From the NCBI GenBank assembly GCA_958295925.1, contig OY282384.1, forward strand, positions 313,572 through 377,571: a stretch of DNA of 64,000 nucleotides, read 5' to 3'. Position 1 is the stretch's first letter; every line of letters starts with the position of its first letter. Of this stretch, positions 35,420-43,554 are shown in pieces. The notes under the pieces are model-generated. The model saw only the letters and a list, made by a program, of their open reading frames with translations. It made no database searches and was not told the origin of the DNA. Source of the DNA: an uncultured Acidimicrobiales bacterium. Its GTDB lineage: Bacteria > Actinomycetota > Acidimicrobiia > Acidimicrobiales > CATQHL01. The position numbers and the translations under genes are program-made.

Positions 35420-36313
35420 ATGCACTACGCCTACCCTTACAACGTAAGAGCAGTCACAGTAACTGGCCCGTACCACATCACCTTCCCCGACCTCGCCGGA
35501 GTGGATGGAGAAGTAGCCCACTGGAGCGAAATATCCCAAGGCGCCGAATTCGCCGTCAACGAAGCCCTGGGCGAATACCTGAGACACCGCCAGGCCGCGC
35601 CGCCAGCCTCACCATGCAGACCGGACCAACGCATAGCCCCCATCTGGCTACAGCTAGCCGCCAAGCACGCATTACTCCAAGAAATGCTGGCCCAAGGGAT
35701 CAGCGAAGCCCGCTTCGGACAGATGATGTTCCTCAGCCAAAGGGACGTGGACAAACTGTTCGAGCCAGCGCAAATCAGCTCGATAGAGAGAATCAGCGAA
35801 TGGCTGGACCAACTCGGCCGCCGCTGCGTCCTGGCCACCCTGGACGGCCAACCGGACGAAGACCCGGGAATAGCCAAAGCCAAGGCCATCGCCAGCTATC
35901 AAGTAAGCAAGGAGAGCGCCTGCGACTACACCCTGGCCGACCTGACCGAACCGAACAGGCAGCCCCTGCCCCGCATCCTGACCCTCCCCAACGGCGAGGA
36001 GAAAAGCATCGAAAGCTGGGTGGCGCTCTTGCGCCACACCGCCGAATACGTGGCGGCGACCAAAGCCTTCCCCGCCGACAACTTCCCCTGCCCTTGGGGG
36101 AAGAAAGGCTACCTGCTGAACGACAAACCAGCCGACCCCAACGGGGTATATTGGCCTAAATGGACCCGGCTATCCAATAAGCTCCACCTGAACGACGGCG
36201 GGAGCCGGGAAATAATCGTCAAGAAGACCCTGCACCTGATTAAAATGGCCGGCGACGACCCCAGGAACTACGGCCTCACCATGGCCCGAGGTAGGACGCC
36301 GCTCCCGTTATGA
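35420..36313 (+). CDS. HicB-like antitoxin/HTH domain fused to an unknown C-terminal domain
   Basis: 297 residues from ATG 35420. Residues 1-60 ('GPYHITFPDLAGVDG', 'SQGAEFAVNEALGEYL') resemble the partial RNase-H-like fold of HicB antitoxins. Residues 75-140 ('AAKHALLQEMLAQGISEARF', 'LSQRDVDKLF', 'LDQLGRRCVLATL') resemble the HTH that follows it in HicB. The remaining 150 residues ('ESWVALLRHTAEYVAATKAF', 'VYWPKWTRLSNKLHL') are unfamiliar. No HicA-like toxin (a small dsRBD-like protein with a conserved His) is seen next to it, so it may be a free-standing regulator. Its 3' end overlaps the convergent transporter 18 by 38 bases. Confidence 0.5.
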   Translation: MHYAYPYNVRAVTVTGPYHITFPDLAGVDGEVAHWSEISQGAEFAVNEALGEYLRHRQAAPPASPCRPDQRIAPIWLQLAAKHALLQEMLAQGISEARFGQMMFLSQRDVDKLFEPAQISSIERISEWLDQLGRRCVLATLDGQPDEDPGIAKAKAIASYQVSKESACDYTLADLTEPNRQPLPRILTLPNGEEKSIESWVALLRHTAEYVAATKAFPADNFPCPWGKKGYLLNDKPADPNGVYWPKWTRLSNKLHLNDGGSREIIVKKTLHLIKMAGDDPRNYGLTMARGRTPLPL

Positions 36314-37331
36314 GCGCCGCCGCAGGAAGCAAGCGAAAGCGCCGACACGCCAAGCCGTTCCCCGGCATATTGACTAAGAGATTAGCTATAACTACCGCCG
36401 CCAAGCCGAGCACCAGATAATCCACCCGGGCCACCCCCACGTCCCACAGGAGGAACAGCCACACCGCCGCCAACACCGGCGTCAGATACCCCAGGAGATT
36501 AACCCCCGGGTTGGCTGACAATAGATTAGCCCCGCGGAAGAGCAGACTGCCCGGGCCAGCGCAGATGACCCCCACCACCAAGCCGCGAAGCACCACGCCC
36601 CAGCTGAAGGACTCCCCGGCTACCAATCCCACCAGAGTCAGATAAAAGAAAGCCACCACGCAGCCCAGAGAATAGCAGAGCACCGTCCCACACAGGACAC
36701 GGCCCGCCGGGGACACGAGGCCCATGCCGAAGCCCACCGGCAGAACCGCCACAAAGCGCAGCGACCAGAGAAAGTTGCAAGCCCCCAAGGCTCCGAGGCT
36801 GCCAGCCAAAACTCCCAGGCCCAGACCCAGCGCCAGAGGCCAGAACCGCCCACTCCCCAAGACCAGCGTCCCCTCCTGGCTCCACGCCAACAACAGAAAC
36901 CCGGCCAACGCCAGCGCCAAACCCAGTCCAAGGACCGGCCAGGACACCGACAGCCGCCGTCCCCCGGGCCGCCGAAAGCCCAAGGCCATCAGAACAATGA
37001 ACAACACCGGCCAGGTCTCCAGCAGAGTAGCCGCCACCACCGGGTCAATATAGCGCACCGCCAACAGGAACAAGGGCAGGTTGGTGAAACTCAAAGCCGA
37101 AAGCAACATCGGCCAAGTGAAGAAGACGCGGCGCACCGCCGACATCCCCACGGGACTAAGAACAATCGCACGATAGAAGACCAACAGAAAGGGCGCGCAG
37201 CAAGCAAAGACTCCCAGCCGGGTCCCCGCAGCGAAGATGAACGGCGAGTCCGGCCCCGAGACCACCGCATACAACAGCGGCAGAAAGCTGAAAACCAAGA
37301 CCGACCCCGCCATCAACCCCAGCCCGGCCAC
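36276..37331 (-). CDS. EamA-like (drug/metabolite transporter superfamily) membrane protein, array member 18
   Basis: 351 residues from GTG 37331, 3 bases after the stop of member 17. About ten hydrophobic helices form two halves as in DMT exporters. The first half has 'LAVRYIDPVVAATLLETWPV', the AL-Y...P-type motif of the family. The loop after TM5 carries 'WSQEG', and the second half has 'LFRGANLLSANPGVNLLGYL' followed by 'VARVDYLVLG'. These marks recur in all 18 paralogs. It is the last gene of the array in the direction of transcription and converges on the HicB-like gene, overlapping it by 38 bases. Substrate unknown. Confidence 0.8.
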   Translation of the reverse strand: MAGLGLMAGSVLVFSFLPLLYAVVSGPDSPFIFAAGTRLGVFACCAPFLLVFYRAIVLSPVGMSAVRRVFFTWPMLLSALSFTNLPLFLLAVRYIDPVVAATLLETWPVLFIVLMALGFRRPGGRRLSVSWPVLGLGLALALAGFLLLAWSQEGTLVLGSGRFWPLALGLGLGVLAGSLGALGACNFLWSLRFVAVLPVGFGMGLVSPAGRVLCGTVLCYSLGCVVAFFYLTLVGLVAGESFSWGVVLRGLVVGVICAGPGSLLFRGANLLSANPGVNLLGYLTPVLAAVWLFLLWDVGVARVDYLVLGLAAVVIANLLVNMPGNGLACRRFRLLPAAALITGAASYLGPW

Positions 37332-37334
37332 TAT

Positions 37335-38651
37335 CTAGCCTCCCAGCCAGGAGTACAAGCCGCCACCAGGCCAGAGAGCCGCCCCCCAGTCCGCAGGAAC
37401 GGACAACACCGCCCCGGCGAAGAACAAGCCGAGAATCAAGCCCCAGGCCTGCCTGGAGAGACGCCCACCCAGCCCGGAGAGCAGATTGCCCAGGACAATG
37501 AAGGTCCCACCCAGGACAACCAAGTTGGGATCCAAGGAAACAGAAGTCCCGCCCAGGAACCCGATCGCCGCAACCAGCCATACCGCGCTAAGCGCGGGGA
37601 CTGCATAATTGAGGGCATTAACCCCCAGGTTGCGTGAAAAGAGATTGGCCCGGCCCCACAAGACATTCCCCCACGCATTCACCGACCCCGCCAGGAAAGC
37701 CGCCACGAGCAAGAACCAAGGGCCGTAGGCGGCCAGAGAGAAAGTCCGCTGGTCGACAGCGCCAACCACCGGGAGCAGGTCACCGCCAGCGACCAAAACC
37801 AAGACAGCACTCAGGCCAGAGGACAGCAGCCACGCTACTACGAAAAGCAGAGCCACCCGGGCCAGAGAATCCCCGAACCGAAACACCACCGGCCGAGTAT
37901 TACCTCCCCCGGACTCCCCGGGAGCATAGGAGAACCCCAGCTTCCACGCCGAGACGATCAGGCAACTCAGCCCGGCGCCGGACACCGCCAACAACACGCC
38001 CAGCCAGGAATGAAACAGAATACTGAAGACGCTGCCCGCCGAAACTTCCCCGCCGGAGAAAACCCCGCCCTGGCCGAGGACGACAATCGCCATGCCAGCT
38101 CCCGACAAGGCCAAAGCCAACCAAACCACCCGGTTGAGCGAGCGATACCGGCCTTCACTACGGAACAACCGAGCCGTCACCAGCACCGCCAGACAGGGCC
38201 ACACTCCAAAGACGAGAGCCGCCACCGTCGGTTGAAGATAACTGGCCGACCAGCCATAAAAAGGAAAGTCCAGGCTACTCAGCAAAAGCCCAGCGAACAG
38301 CCAGCGCCGGCCGGGGACCGACCAGACCCCGGCCAGGAACCTCACCGAAGCCGAACTGAAGAGCCACCCGAAGTGCCATACCAATAAAAACAGCCCCACC
38401 CCCAGGACGCCACCCAAACGGAAGCGGAAGTTGAACTCCCAAGGCGCCTCCGCCCCGCCGGCCAACACGACGCCCAAAGGGATGAACGAATGGCAGAGCA
38501 CCGCGAAGGACATGGACAGCCAGGCCACGGCTTCCCTGCCCCGCATCCCGTGGGGGAGATTGAAGACCGACGCACTGGACACCCCGCGCGAGACGACTCG
38601 CGAAACGACTCCCGAGACGACTCCCGAAGCCAGCCCGCGCCCGTCCGACAT
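37335..38651 (-). CDS. EamA-like membrane protein, array member 17, with repetitive N-terminal tail
   Basis: 438 residues from ATG 38651, whose A is the last base of the preceding stop (TGATG). A longer open frame upstream to 38867 would overlap member 16 by 216 bases and is unlikely. The N-terminal tail contains 'VVSGVVSRVVSRGVSS', encoded by 12-bp tandem repeats (38587-38622). The membrane part has the paralog marks: 'YLQPTVAALVFGVWPCLAVL' in the first half, 'GQGG' after TM5, and 'GRANLFSRNLGVNALNYAVP' near the C-terminus. It lacks the FLFN form of the TM2 motif (FNFRFRLG instead). Confidence 0.78.
   Translation of the reverse strand: MSDGRGLASGVVSGVVSRVVSRGVSSASVFNLPHGMRGREAVAWLSMSFAVLCHSFIPLGVVLAGGAEAPWEFNFRFRLGGVLGVGLFLLVWHFGWLFSSASVRFLAGVWSVPGRRWLFAGLLLSSLDFPFYGWSASYLQPTVAALVFGVWPCLAVLVTARLFRSEGRYRSLNRVVWLALALSGAGMAIVVLGQGGVFSGGEVSAGSVFSILFHSWLGVLLAVSGAGLSCLIVSAWKLGFSYAPGESGGGNTRPVVFRFGDSLARVALLFVVAWLLSSGLSAVLVLVAGGDLLPVVGAVDQRTFSLAAYGPWFLLVAAFLAGSVNAWGNVLWGRANLFSRNLGVNALNYAVPALSAVWLVAAIGFLGGTSVSLDPNLVVLGGTFIVLGNLLSGLGGRLSRQAWGLILGLFFAGAVLSVPADWGAALWPGGGLYSWLGG
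38587..38622 (-). repeat. 12-bp tandem repeats in the N-terminal tail of array member 17
   Basis: CGCGAGACGACT, CGCGAAACGACT and CCCGAGACGACT follow each other directly on the plus strand, with a partial fourth copy. They encode a 4-residue VVSR/VVSG period before the first membrane helix. Period and position match the repeat in member 5. Confidence 0.75.
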
Positions 38652-39796
38652 CACCAGCCCTCCAGGCCCAAGTAAGCCACCGTTCCCAACACCGGAACCA
38701 GGACGACCGAGGCCCGCCACCGCCAGGAGGCGGCCCCCGACAGATTGACCGCAAAATTGCCAACAGTAACCAGAACCAGTCCCAGAACCAGCAGGTCCCA
38801 TCTGGGCGCCAGCCCCTGGCCGAAGCACCACAACATCAGGACCGACACCGCCGGAATGAGATAGCACAACGCATTGACCGCCAGGTCATTGGTCACCAGA
38901 TTGGCCCACCGATAGGTCAAACTGCCACAGCAGGAGAAGACGCCGCCCAGGGCCGCCCACCCAATCAGGTTCCAGGAAACGAAACCCCGGTCGTACTCCA
39001 GCAGCGCCGCCAGCGGCAGGCATAAGGCCACCGCGAAACCCCGGGAGATGAGCAGCACCGCCAGAATGGCGAAGAAGTCCAAGGCCACCCCGCTGGAGGG
39101 AAAAGGGCTGCCTGCCACCAGAGCCACCACTGGCGGACGCCGCCGCAAGGCCCAGCTGAACCCGGCCGCCCACCGCAAGGAGAAAGCCGCCAAGGCGGAG
39201 CACACCGCCCCGGCCAGGATGATAAAGACCCCCAAGAACGAAGCCCAGGACCAGACCACTGCCCAGTCGATACCGGCCAAGCCGGAGGCCGAGCCGGAAC
39301 CAACAGACCAGGCCACCCCGCCTTCGCTGATCACCGCCAGCGACATGCCCAAGAAACTCACCAGGACCACGCCCAGGACTCCCCAGGTCAGCCGGCGATA
39401 GCGGCCCTCCCCGCGGAAGAGCCAGGCCATCCAGAGGATTATCAACACCGGCCACACGCCGTAGAGAATCGACGCCACCGCCACCGAAATATACGCCGTC
39501 GCCCAGGCGAAGAGAAAGAACTCCAAAGCGCTGAGCGCCGTGAGAAGCAAAGGCCAGCGGAACTCCCGCACCTGGACATACGCACCCAGCACGCTCCAAA
39601 GCTCGGTAGAGAACACCAACTTGCGGTAGAGAGCGAAAATAAGCGCGAGGACGCAAAGAATGGTCGCCAGCCGCATCCAGCCGTTGAAGGAAAAAGGCGC
39701 CGCCCCGCCGGCCCCCAGGCTCACCGTCACCGGCGAAAAGGACCAAGCCAGCACCGCCAGGAGCACCCCAGCCACCACCCACGCCTTAACCGACAA
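38651..39796 (-). CDS. EamA-like membrane protein, array member 16
   Basis: 381 residues from TTG 39796, which has a strong ribosome site AGGGAGG 8 bases upstream on the minus strand and overlaps the end of member 15 by 11 bases. Ten predicted helices. Marks: 'APFSFNGWMRLATI' in TM2, 'TAYISVAVASILYGVWPVLI' in TM4-5, 'ISEGG' after it, and 'YRWANLVTNDLAVNALCYLI' near the C-terminus. Canonical EamA proteins often end the first half with a conserved acidic 'GE'; here 'RGEGRYRR' occupies that place. Substrate unknown. Confidence 0.8.
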   Translation of the reverse strand: MSVKAWVVAGVLLAVLAWSFSPVTVSLGAGGAAPFSFNGWMRLATILCVLALIFALYRKLVFSTELWSVLGAYVQVREFRWPLLLTALSALEFFLFAWATAYISVAVASILYGVWPVLIILWMAWLFRGEGRYRRLTWGVLGVVLVSFLGMSLAVISEGGVAWSVGSGSASGLAGIDWAVVWSWASFLGVFIILAGAVCSALAAFSLRWAAGFSWALRRRPPVVALVAGSPFPSSGVALDFFAILAVLLISRGFAVALCLPLAALLEYDRGFVSWNLIGWAALGGVFSCCGSLTYRWANLVTNDLAVNALCYLIPAVSVLMLWCFGQGLAPRWDLLVLGLVLVTVGNFAVNLSGAASWRWRASVVLVPVLGTVAYLGLEGW

Positions 39797-40892
39797 AAGG
39801 AGAACCTCCCTGCAAGTAGGCTAGAAGGCCGCCGGCGGCGACCACCAGCATGCCCCCACGGTGCGAAAGGGAAGAACCGCCCAGGTGCAGCAAGAGATTG
39901 GCCAAGATGATCAGCACAGTCCCCAGAACCAGATAGTCCGTCCGGGACACCAGAACCAGCCCGAAGGGCGCCAGCCACAGCAGACTGAACACCGGCCGGA
40001 GATACGCCAGCGCATTGATGCCTGGATCCAAGGAGAGCACGTTGGCCCACCGCCACAGGATCCCCGCCACCGGGTAGGCCGCCCCGCCCAGAGCTAACGC
40101 GAAGAGAAAGTGCCGGCCACTGAGAGATTCCGCCAAGCCCCAGCCGAAGGCCAGACTCAAAGGCGCAGCCACTAAGTTAGCCAACAGACCAGCCATCACC
40201 ACGCCAAAGAGACTCAATCCCTTCCCTCCACCCATACTTTCAGCCAAATCGTCAGCCAGATCACGGCCCCACCGAAAGCCGAACCCGTTCAGCGCCGCCA
40301 CCAACGCCGACGACAGAGCCAGGAGCAACCCAAGCAACCCCAGCCAGCCCAGGCCGGCCACCGCCCCGCCGACATCCGCGCCCTGCGCCAGCAGAACGAA
40401 ACCGAAACCGGCTAGACAGACCAAACCAAGGACCAAGGAGCCCCAGCCCCAGGGCACGACCCCGGGACTGACTCGACCCAGGCGAGAGCCCAGAAAGAGA
40501 ATCAGAAAGAGAGGCGACGCCTGCGCTGCCAATACCACCAGGGTAAGGTCCACCAAGGCGCTGGCCCAGGCAAAGAAAGCCAGGTCAAAGTAGGCGACCA
40601 CCACGGCACCAAGCCGCCAGTCCCACAGCCGGCGGGCGACCAGCCGCCAGGAAGCCGAGGAAATAACCAACCCAGGATGGAACAATACCAGGAACAGCAG
40701 AAACCCGGCGGCAATACCCAGCCGCCAGGCGCCATTGAACAGAAATGGCGCCGCCCCGCCGGACCACAAGCCCACGGCTAGCGGGAACACCGAGTAGGCC
40801 AGCACCGACGCCAGCATCAGCCCCAGGGCCGCCGGCTCCCGCCGAACCAGCCCGGGACCAGCCGGCGTAACTACGCTGGAAGCAGCAATCAA
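39786..40892 (-). CDS. EamA-like membrane protein, array member 15
   Basis: 368 residues if it starts at TTG 40892, which lacks a clear ribosome site; an internal ATG at 'GLMLASVLAYS' (27 codons in) is possible. It is the first transporter after the pilin/dCTP deaminase cassette, 31 bases downstream of the pilin gene on the same strand. Marks: 'APFLFNGAWRLG', 'ALVDLTLVVLAAQASPLFLI' (an unusual S-P in place of W-P), 'LAQGA', and 'WRWANVLSLDPGINALAYLR' with 'SRTDYLVLG'. The missing WP makes it one of the more divergent members. Confidence 0.78.
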   Translation of the reverse strand: MIAASSVVTPAGPGLVRREPAALGLMLASVLAYSVFPLAVGLWSGGAAPFLFNGAWRLGIAAGFLLFLVLFHPGLVISSASWRLVARRLWDWRLGAVVVAYFDLAFFAWASALVDLTLVVLAAQASPLFLILFLGSRLGRVSPGVVPWGWGSLVLGLVCLAGFGFVLLAQGADVGGAVAGLGWLGLLGLLLALSSALVAALNGFGFRWGRDLADDLAESMGGGKGLSLFGVVMAGLLANLVAAPLSLAFGWGLAESLSGRHFLFALALGGAAYPVAGILWRWANVLSLDPGINALAYLRPVFSLLWLAPFGLVLVSRTDYLVLGTVLIILANLLLHLGGSSLSHRGGMLVVAAGGLLAYLQGGSPFVG

Positions 40893-40923
40893 AGAAGCTC
40901 AGAAGTTAGAAGATAACCGGCAG

Positions 40924-41646
40924 TCAGTAGCCGCGGGACCAGCTGCGCAGCCGCGCCAGATAGAGCCAGCAGATCGACTCGTCCGAAGGCAGCCGGGAGG
41001 CGCCGGCATTGGCGCTGTCCAGGAACAGGACGAAGATGTTATTCTCATTGTCCCGGAAGCTCCGCTTCACCACCTCAGCGCTGGCCGACCGCCCCTGCCG
41101 GAGACCGATCGGCACGGCAGTCCCACCCACCAGAGCCGAAGCCCCAGTAGCCTCAACGGCCGTGTCAAAGCAGGTATGCGGCCCCGTCGAGACGTTAGGA
41201 CCCAAAGGCCCGGCGGTGCCATTCCACGGGTGAATCCCGGTCATGATCCGCGGGTTCCAAATATCCGCCGCGCAGTCTTGACGAGCCTGAATCAGCCGAA
41301 TCACCTCGTTCATGCGAGGGCCGTTATTCGCCCCCCGCTGGGAGACCAGTTGATTCTCCAACAGAGTATCGCAGGCAACGTTGCCTTCCGTGACAATCGA
41401 AACCCCGCCCGAAGGTTCGATGATGACCTGGGAAACTATCGGCGGCAGGACGAACGCCGACCCGGTGATGATCAACCCGATGAAGGCCCCCATCAATGAA
41501 GACCTAGCCTGCCCCATCTTCTGCTGGTCCCCGCTGGCGGTCATGAACAGGAAACCGGACCAGATGAAGACCAACACCGACACGCCGCCAATGCCGAAGG
41601 CCAGAAACCTGGCGATATTGTTGATCAAAGCCGCCATCTCTTCCAT
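40924..41646 (-). CDS. VirB2/TrbC-like pilin protein with long Cys-containing C-terminal domain
   Basis: 240 residues from ATG 41646, 9 bases after GGAGGG on the minus strand. Two hydrophobic helices (about 14-34 and 50-72) are joined by 'ASGDQQKMGQARSSL', the usual cytoplasmic loop of VirB2/TrbC-type pilins and related small type IV secretion proteins, which have only 100-130 residues. The last 160 residues form an unfamiliar, soluble domain with four Cys. No other type IV secretion gene is in the window. With the divergent dcd gene it interrupts the transporter array between members 14 and 15. Confidence 0.6.
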   Translation of the reverse strand: MEEMAALINNIARFLAFGIGGVSVLVFIWSGFLFMTASGDQQKMGQARSSLMGAFIGLIITGSAFVLPPIVSQVIIEPSGGVSIVTEGNVACDTLLENQLVSQRGANNGPRMNEVIRLIQARQDCAADIWNPRIMTGIHPWNGTAGPLGPNVSTGPHTCFDTAVEATGASALVGGTAVPIGLRQGRSASAEVVKRSFRDNENNIFVLFLDSANAGASRLPSDESICWLYLARLRSWSRGY

Positions 41647-41792
41647 AGAACTGGACCCTCCAAGGATGAGGAATCAAAGCAAGCGGCCTACCCGCTAAAC
41701 GCAATGATAAACCAGCCGGCAACCAGGCCATATTGACGGAAAGAGACAGCCACGCTAGCAAGCCAGACTACCAAGCCAACCAAGCAGGCAGG

Positions 41793-41852
41793 TATAATAC
41801 CTACCAATACAAGCCATCAAGAACAACCATCAAGTACGGCCATCAAGAACAA
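41793..41852 (+). promoter_or_regulatory. Palindromic -10 box and 13-bp tandem repeats upstream of dcd
   Basis: TATAAT (41793-41798) lies inside the palindrome GGTATAATACC, so it could serve as a -10 box in both directions, for dcd and for the minus-strand pilin gene. No good -35 is seen. It is followed by three tandem 13-bp units CCATCAAGAACAA, CCATCAAGTACGG and CCATCAAGAACAA (41814-41852) in the dcd leader. Confidence 0.4.
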
Positions 41853-41875
41853 TCCCCGATAGAGAGGAAGCAACC

Positions 41876-42454
41876 ATGGTACTCAGCGACCGAGACATCC
41901 GCCGGGAAATCGCCAGCGGCAACATAGTAATCAACCCCTTGGACGAAGGCGACATCCAACCGGCCAGCGTGGACCTGCACCTGGCCGAGGAAGTATTGGT
42001 CTTCCACAACCGACCCGAGGGTTACGTCGACGTCCGCGCCGACCCTGCGGGACTGACGCGGATCGACCTACTGCCGGAGAAAGGCCCCCGGCTGCTGCAC
42101 CCCGGGGAGTTCCTCCTCGGCGGAACAGTGGAGGACATCCACGTCCCGGCCCACCTGGTGGCCCGGCTGGAGGGCAAGAGCTCCCTGGGCCGCATCGGCC
42201 TGATAATCCATTCCACCGCCGGCTTCGTCGACCCCGGCTGGCAGGGCAAGCTGACGCTGGAACTGGGCAACATCTCCCGGTTGCCGATAACCCTGTACCG
42301 CAACATGAAAATCGGACAGCTCTCCTTCCTGAGACTGACCAGCCCCGCCGAAAGGCTCTACGGAGACCCGGCACTGGGTAGCCGCTACCAGGGGCAGATG
42401 GGCGCCACCGCCAGCCGCAGCCACCTGGACTATCAGAACGACCTAGCCGACTGA
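41876..42454 (+). CDS. dcd: dCTP deaminase
   Basis: 192 residues from ATG 41876 with AGAGGAAG upstream. 'EGKSSLGRIGLIIHSTAGFV' contains the Ser and Arg of the active site, and 'DPGWQGKLTLELGN' holds the catalytic Glu. 'RYQGQMGATASRS' is the C-terminal nucleotide-binding lid. The enzyme converts dCTP to dUTP for thymidylate synthesis; some relatives also hydrolyse dUTP, and family members can deplete dCTP as a phage defence. Length fits the housekeeping enzyme. It points against the transporter array and ends 20 bases from the end of member 14. Confidence 0.93.
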   Translation: MVLSDRDIRREIASGNIVINPLDEGDIQPASVDLHLAEEVLVFHNRPEGYVDVRADPAGLTRIDLLPEKGPRLLHPGEFLLGGTVEDIHVPAHLVARLEGKSSLGRIGLIIHSTAGFVDPGWQGKLTLELGNISRLPITLYRNMKIGQLSFLRLTSPAERLYGDPALGSRYQGQMGATASRSHLDYQNDLAD

Positions 42455-42474
42455 AGCAAGTGGCCAGCCACAGC

Positions 42475-43554
42475 TCACCAGCCCGCGAAGCAACCCCAAG
42501 CGCCCGCGGCCCATAGAACGAGGAAGGCGCTCCTGGCCCCCAACAGCCCCCGGCCGTCGAAGACGCCGATCGCCAGGTTAGCCACGATGATGCCGGCGGC
42601 CCCGGCAAGGAGAAAGTCACCCCGAGCCGCGATGGCCGGGCCGAAGGCCCAGAGATACCCCAGGGTAAGCGCCGGCGCAGCGTAGAACAACGCATTGACC
42701 CCCAGGTTATGCGTAACCAGGTTGGCCACCCGGAGCAGCACGCTGGAAACCGCCTGCAGCGTGCAGCCGCCAAAGACGGCCCAAAGCAAGACTGCTGGAA
42801 GTAACGGCTCACCCCGGGCCAGGCCCAACCCCGCATTCAAGCCAATGCCGACCAAAGTAGCCAGCAACAGCCCCAGAAAGAAAGTGAAGAAAAGCAGCCG
42901 AGCGCTGCCTTCAGGCACCGCCAACCCGGGCAGGGCAGAGGCCAACGCAGCCGCCAGGTCCCGACCCCACAGGAAGGAAAAGGAACCGCAAGAGGCCAGC
43001 CCAGCCGCCAGGAGCGCAATCGCCAAGCCGACCCACAGGCGGCCATCGCCCCACTCCAGTTCCAGCGCCCCGCCGGCTTGACCCAGAACCACCAGGGCCA
43101 GCCCGGCCGCCGCCAGCAGCAGAAAGGGCAGCACCGACCGAACATTACGGGAATAAGCCCCACGGCCCAGCCCCGGCCCCGCCCGCAGCCCCCAGGACAC
43201 TACCAGGAAATAGACGATCGGCCACAAGCCCACGATGACCCCGGCCACTGCAACGTCCAGGTAGACTGTCGACCAGACGAAGACCCCGTAGTCCAAGGAA
43301 TCCAGCAGCAGAAAGAACATCGCCCAGCAGACGAGCTGCCGCCCCGCCACCCGCCACACGGCAAGATTAAAGAGCAAGCCGCCAAAGGCGACCGCCAGGA
43401 CCAGGAAACCGCCGAAGGCCAAGCCCACCCGCCAGGCGGCATTGAAGTAAAAAGGACTGGCCGAAGCCCCTACTAATGACACCAACAGCGGCACCGCCGC
43501 CAAGCCGGCCACCGCCAACCCCACATACAAGAAAGCCCCGGCAGTGCCACGCAT
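42475..43554 (-). CDS. EamA-like membrane protein, array member 14
   Basis: 359 residues from ATG 43554, joined to member 13 by TGATG. Ten predicted helices. Marks: 'SPFYFNAAWRVG', 'VYLDVAVAGVIVGLWPIVYF', 'GQAGGALELEWG' after TM5, and 'LRVANLVTHNLGVNALFYAA' near the C-terminus. It is the last member of the first array segment and converges with dcd, with a weak GTGGC/GCCAC hairpin but no U-tract between them. Substrate unknown. Confidence 0.8.
   Translation of the reverse strand: MRGTAGAFLYVGLAVAGLAAVPLLVSLVGASASPFYFNAAWRVGLAFGGFLVLAVAFGGLLFNLAVWRVAGRQLVCWAMFFLLLDSLDYGVFVWSTVYLDVAVAGVIVGLWPIVYFLVVSWGLRAGPGLGRGAYSRNVRSVLPFLLLAAAGLALVVLGQAGGALELEWGDGRLWVGLAIALLAAGLASCGSFSFLWGRDLAAALASALPGLAVPEGSARLLFFTFFLGLLLATLVGIGLNAGLGLARGEPLLPAVLLWAVFGGCTLQAVSSVLLRVANLVTHNLGVNALFYAAPALTLGYLWAFGPAIAARGDFLLAGAAGIIVANLAIGVFDGRGLLGARSAFLVLWAAGAWGCFAGW

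Noticed and set aside
40924..41646. The pilin-like gene as evidence for a complete conjugation system
   Set aside because: No VirB4, VirD4, relaxase or other type IV secretion gene is visible in the window.
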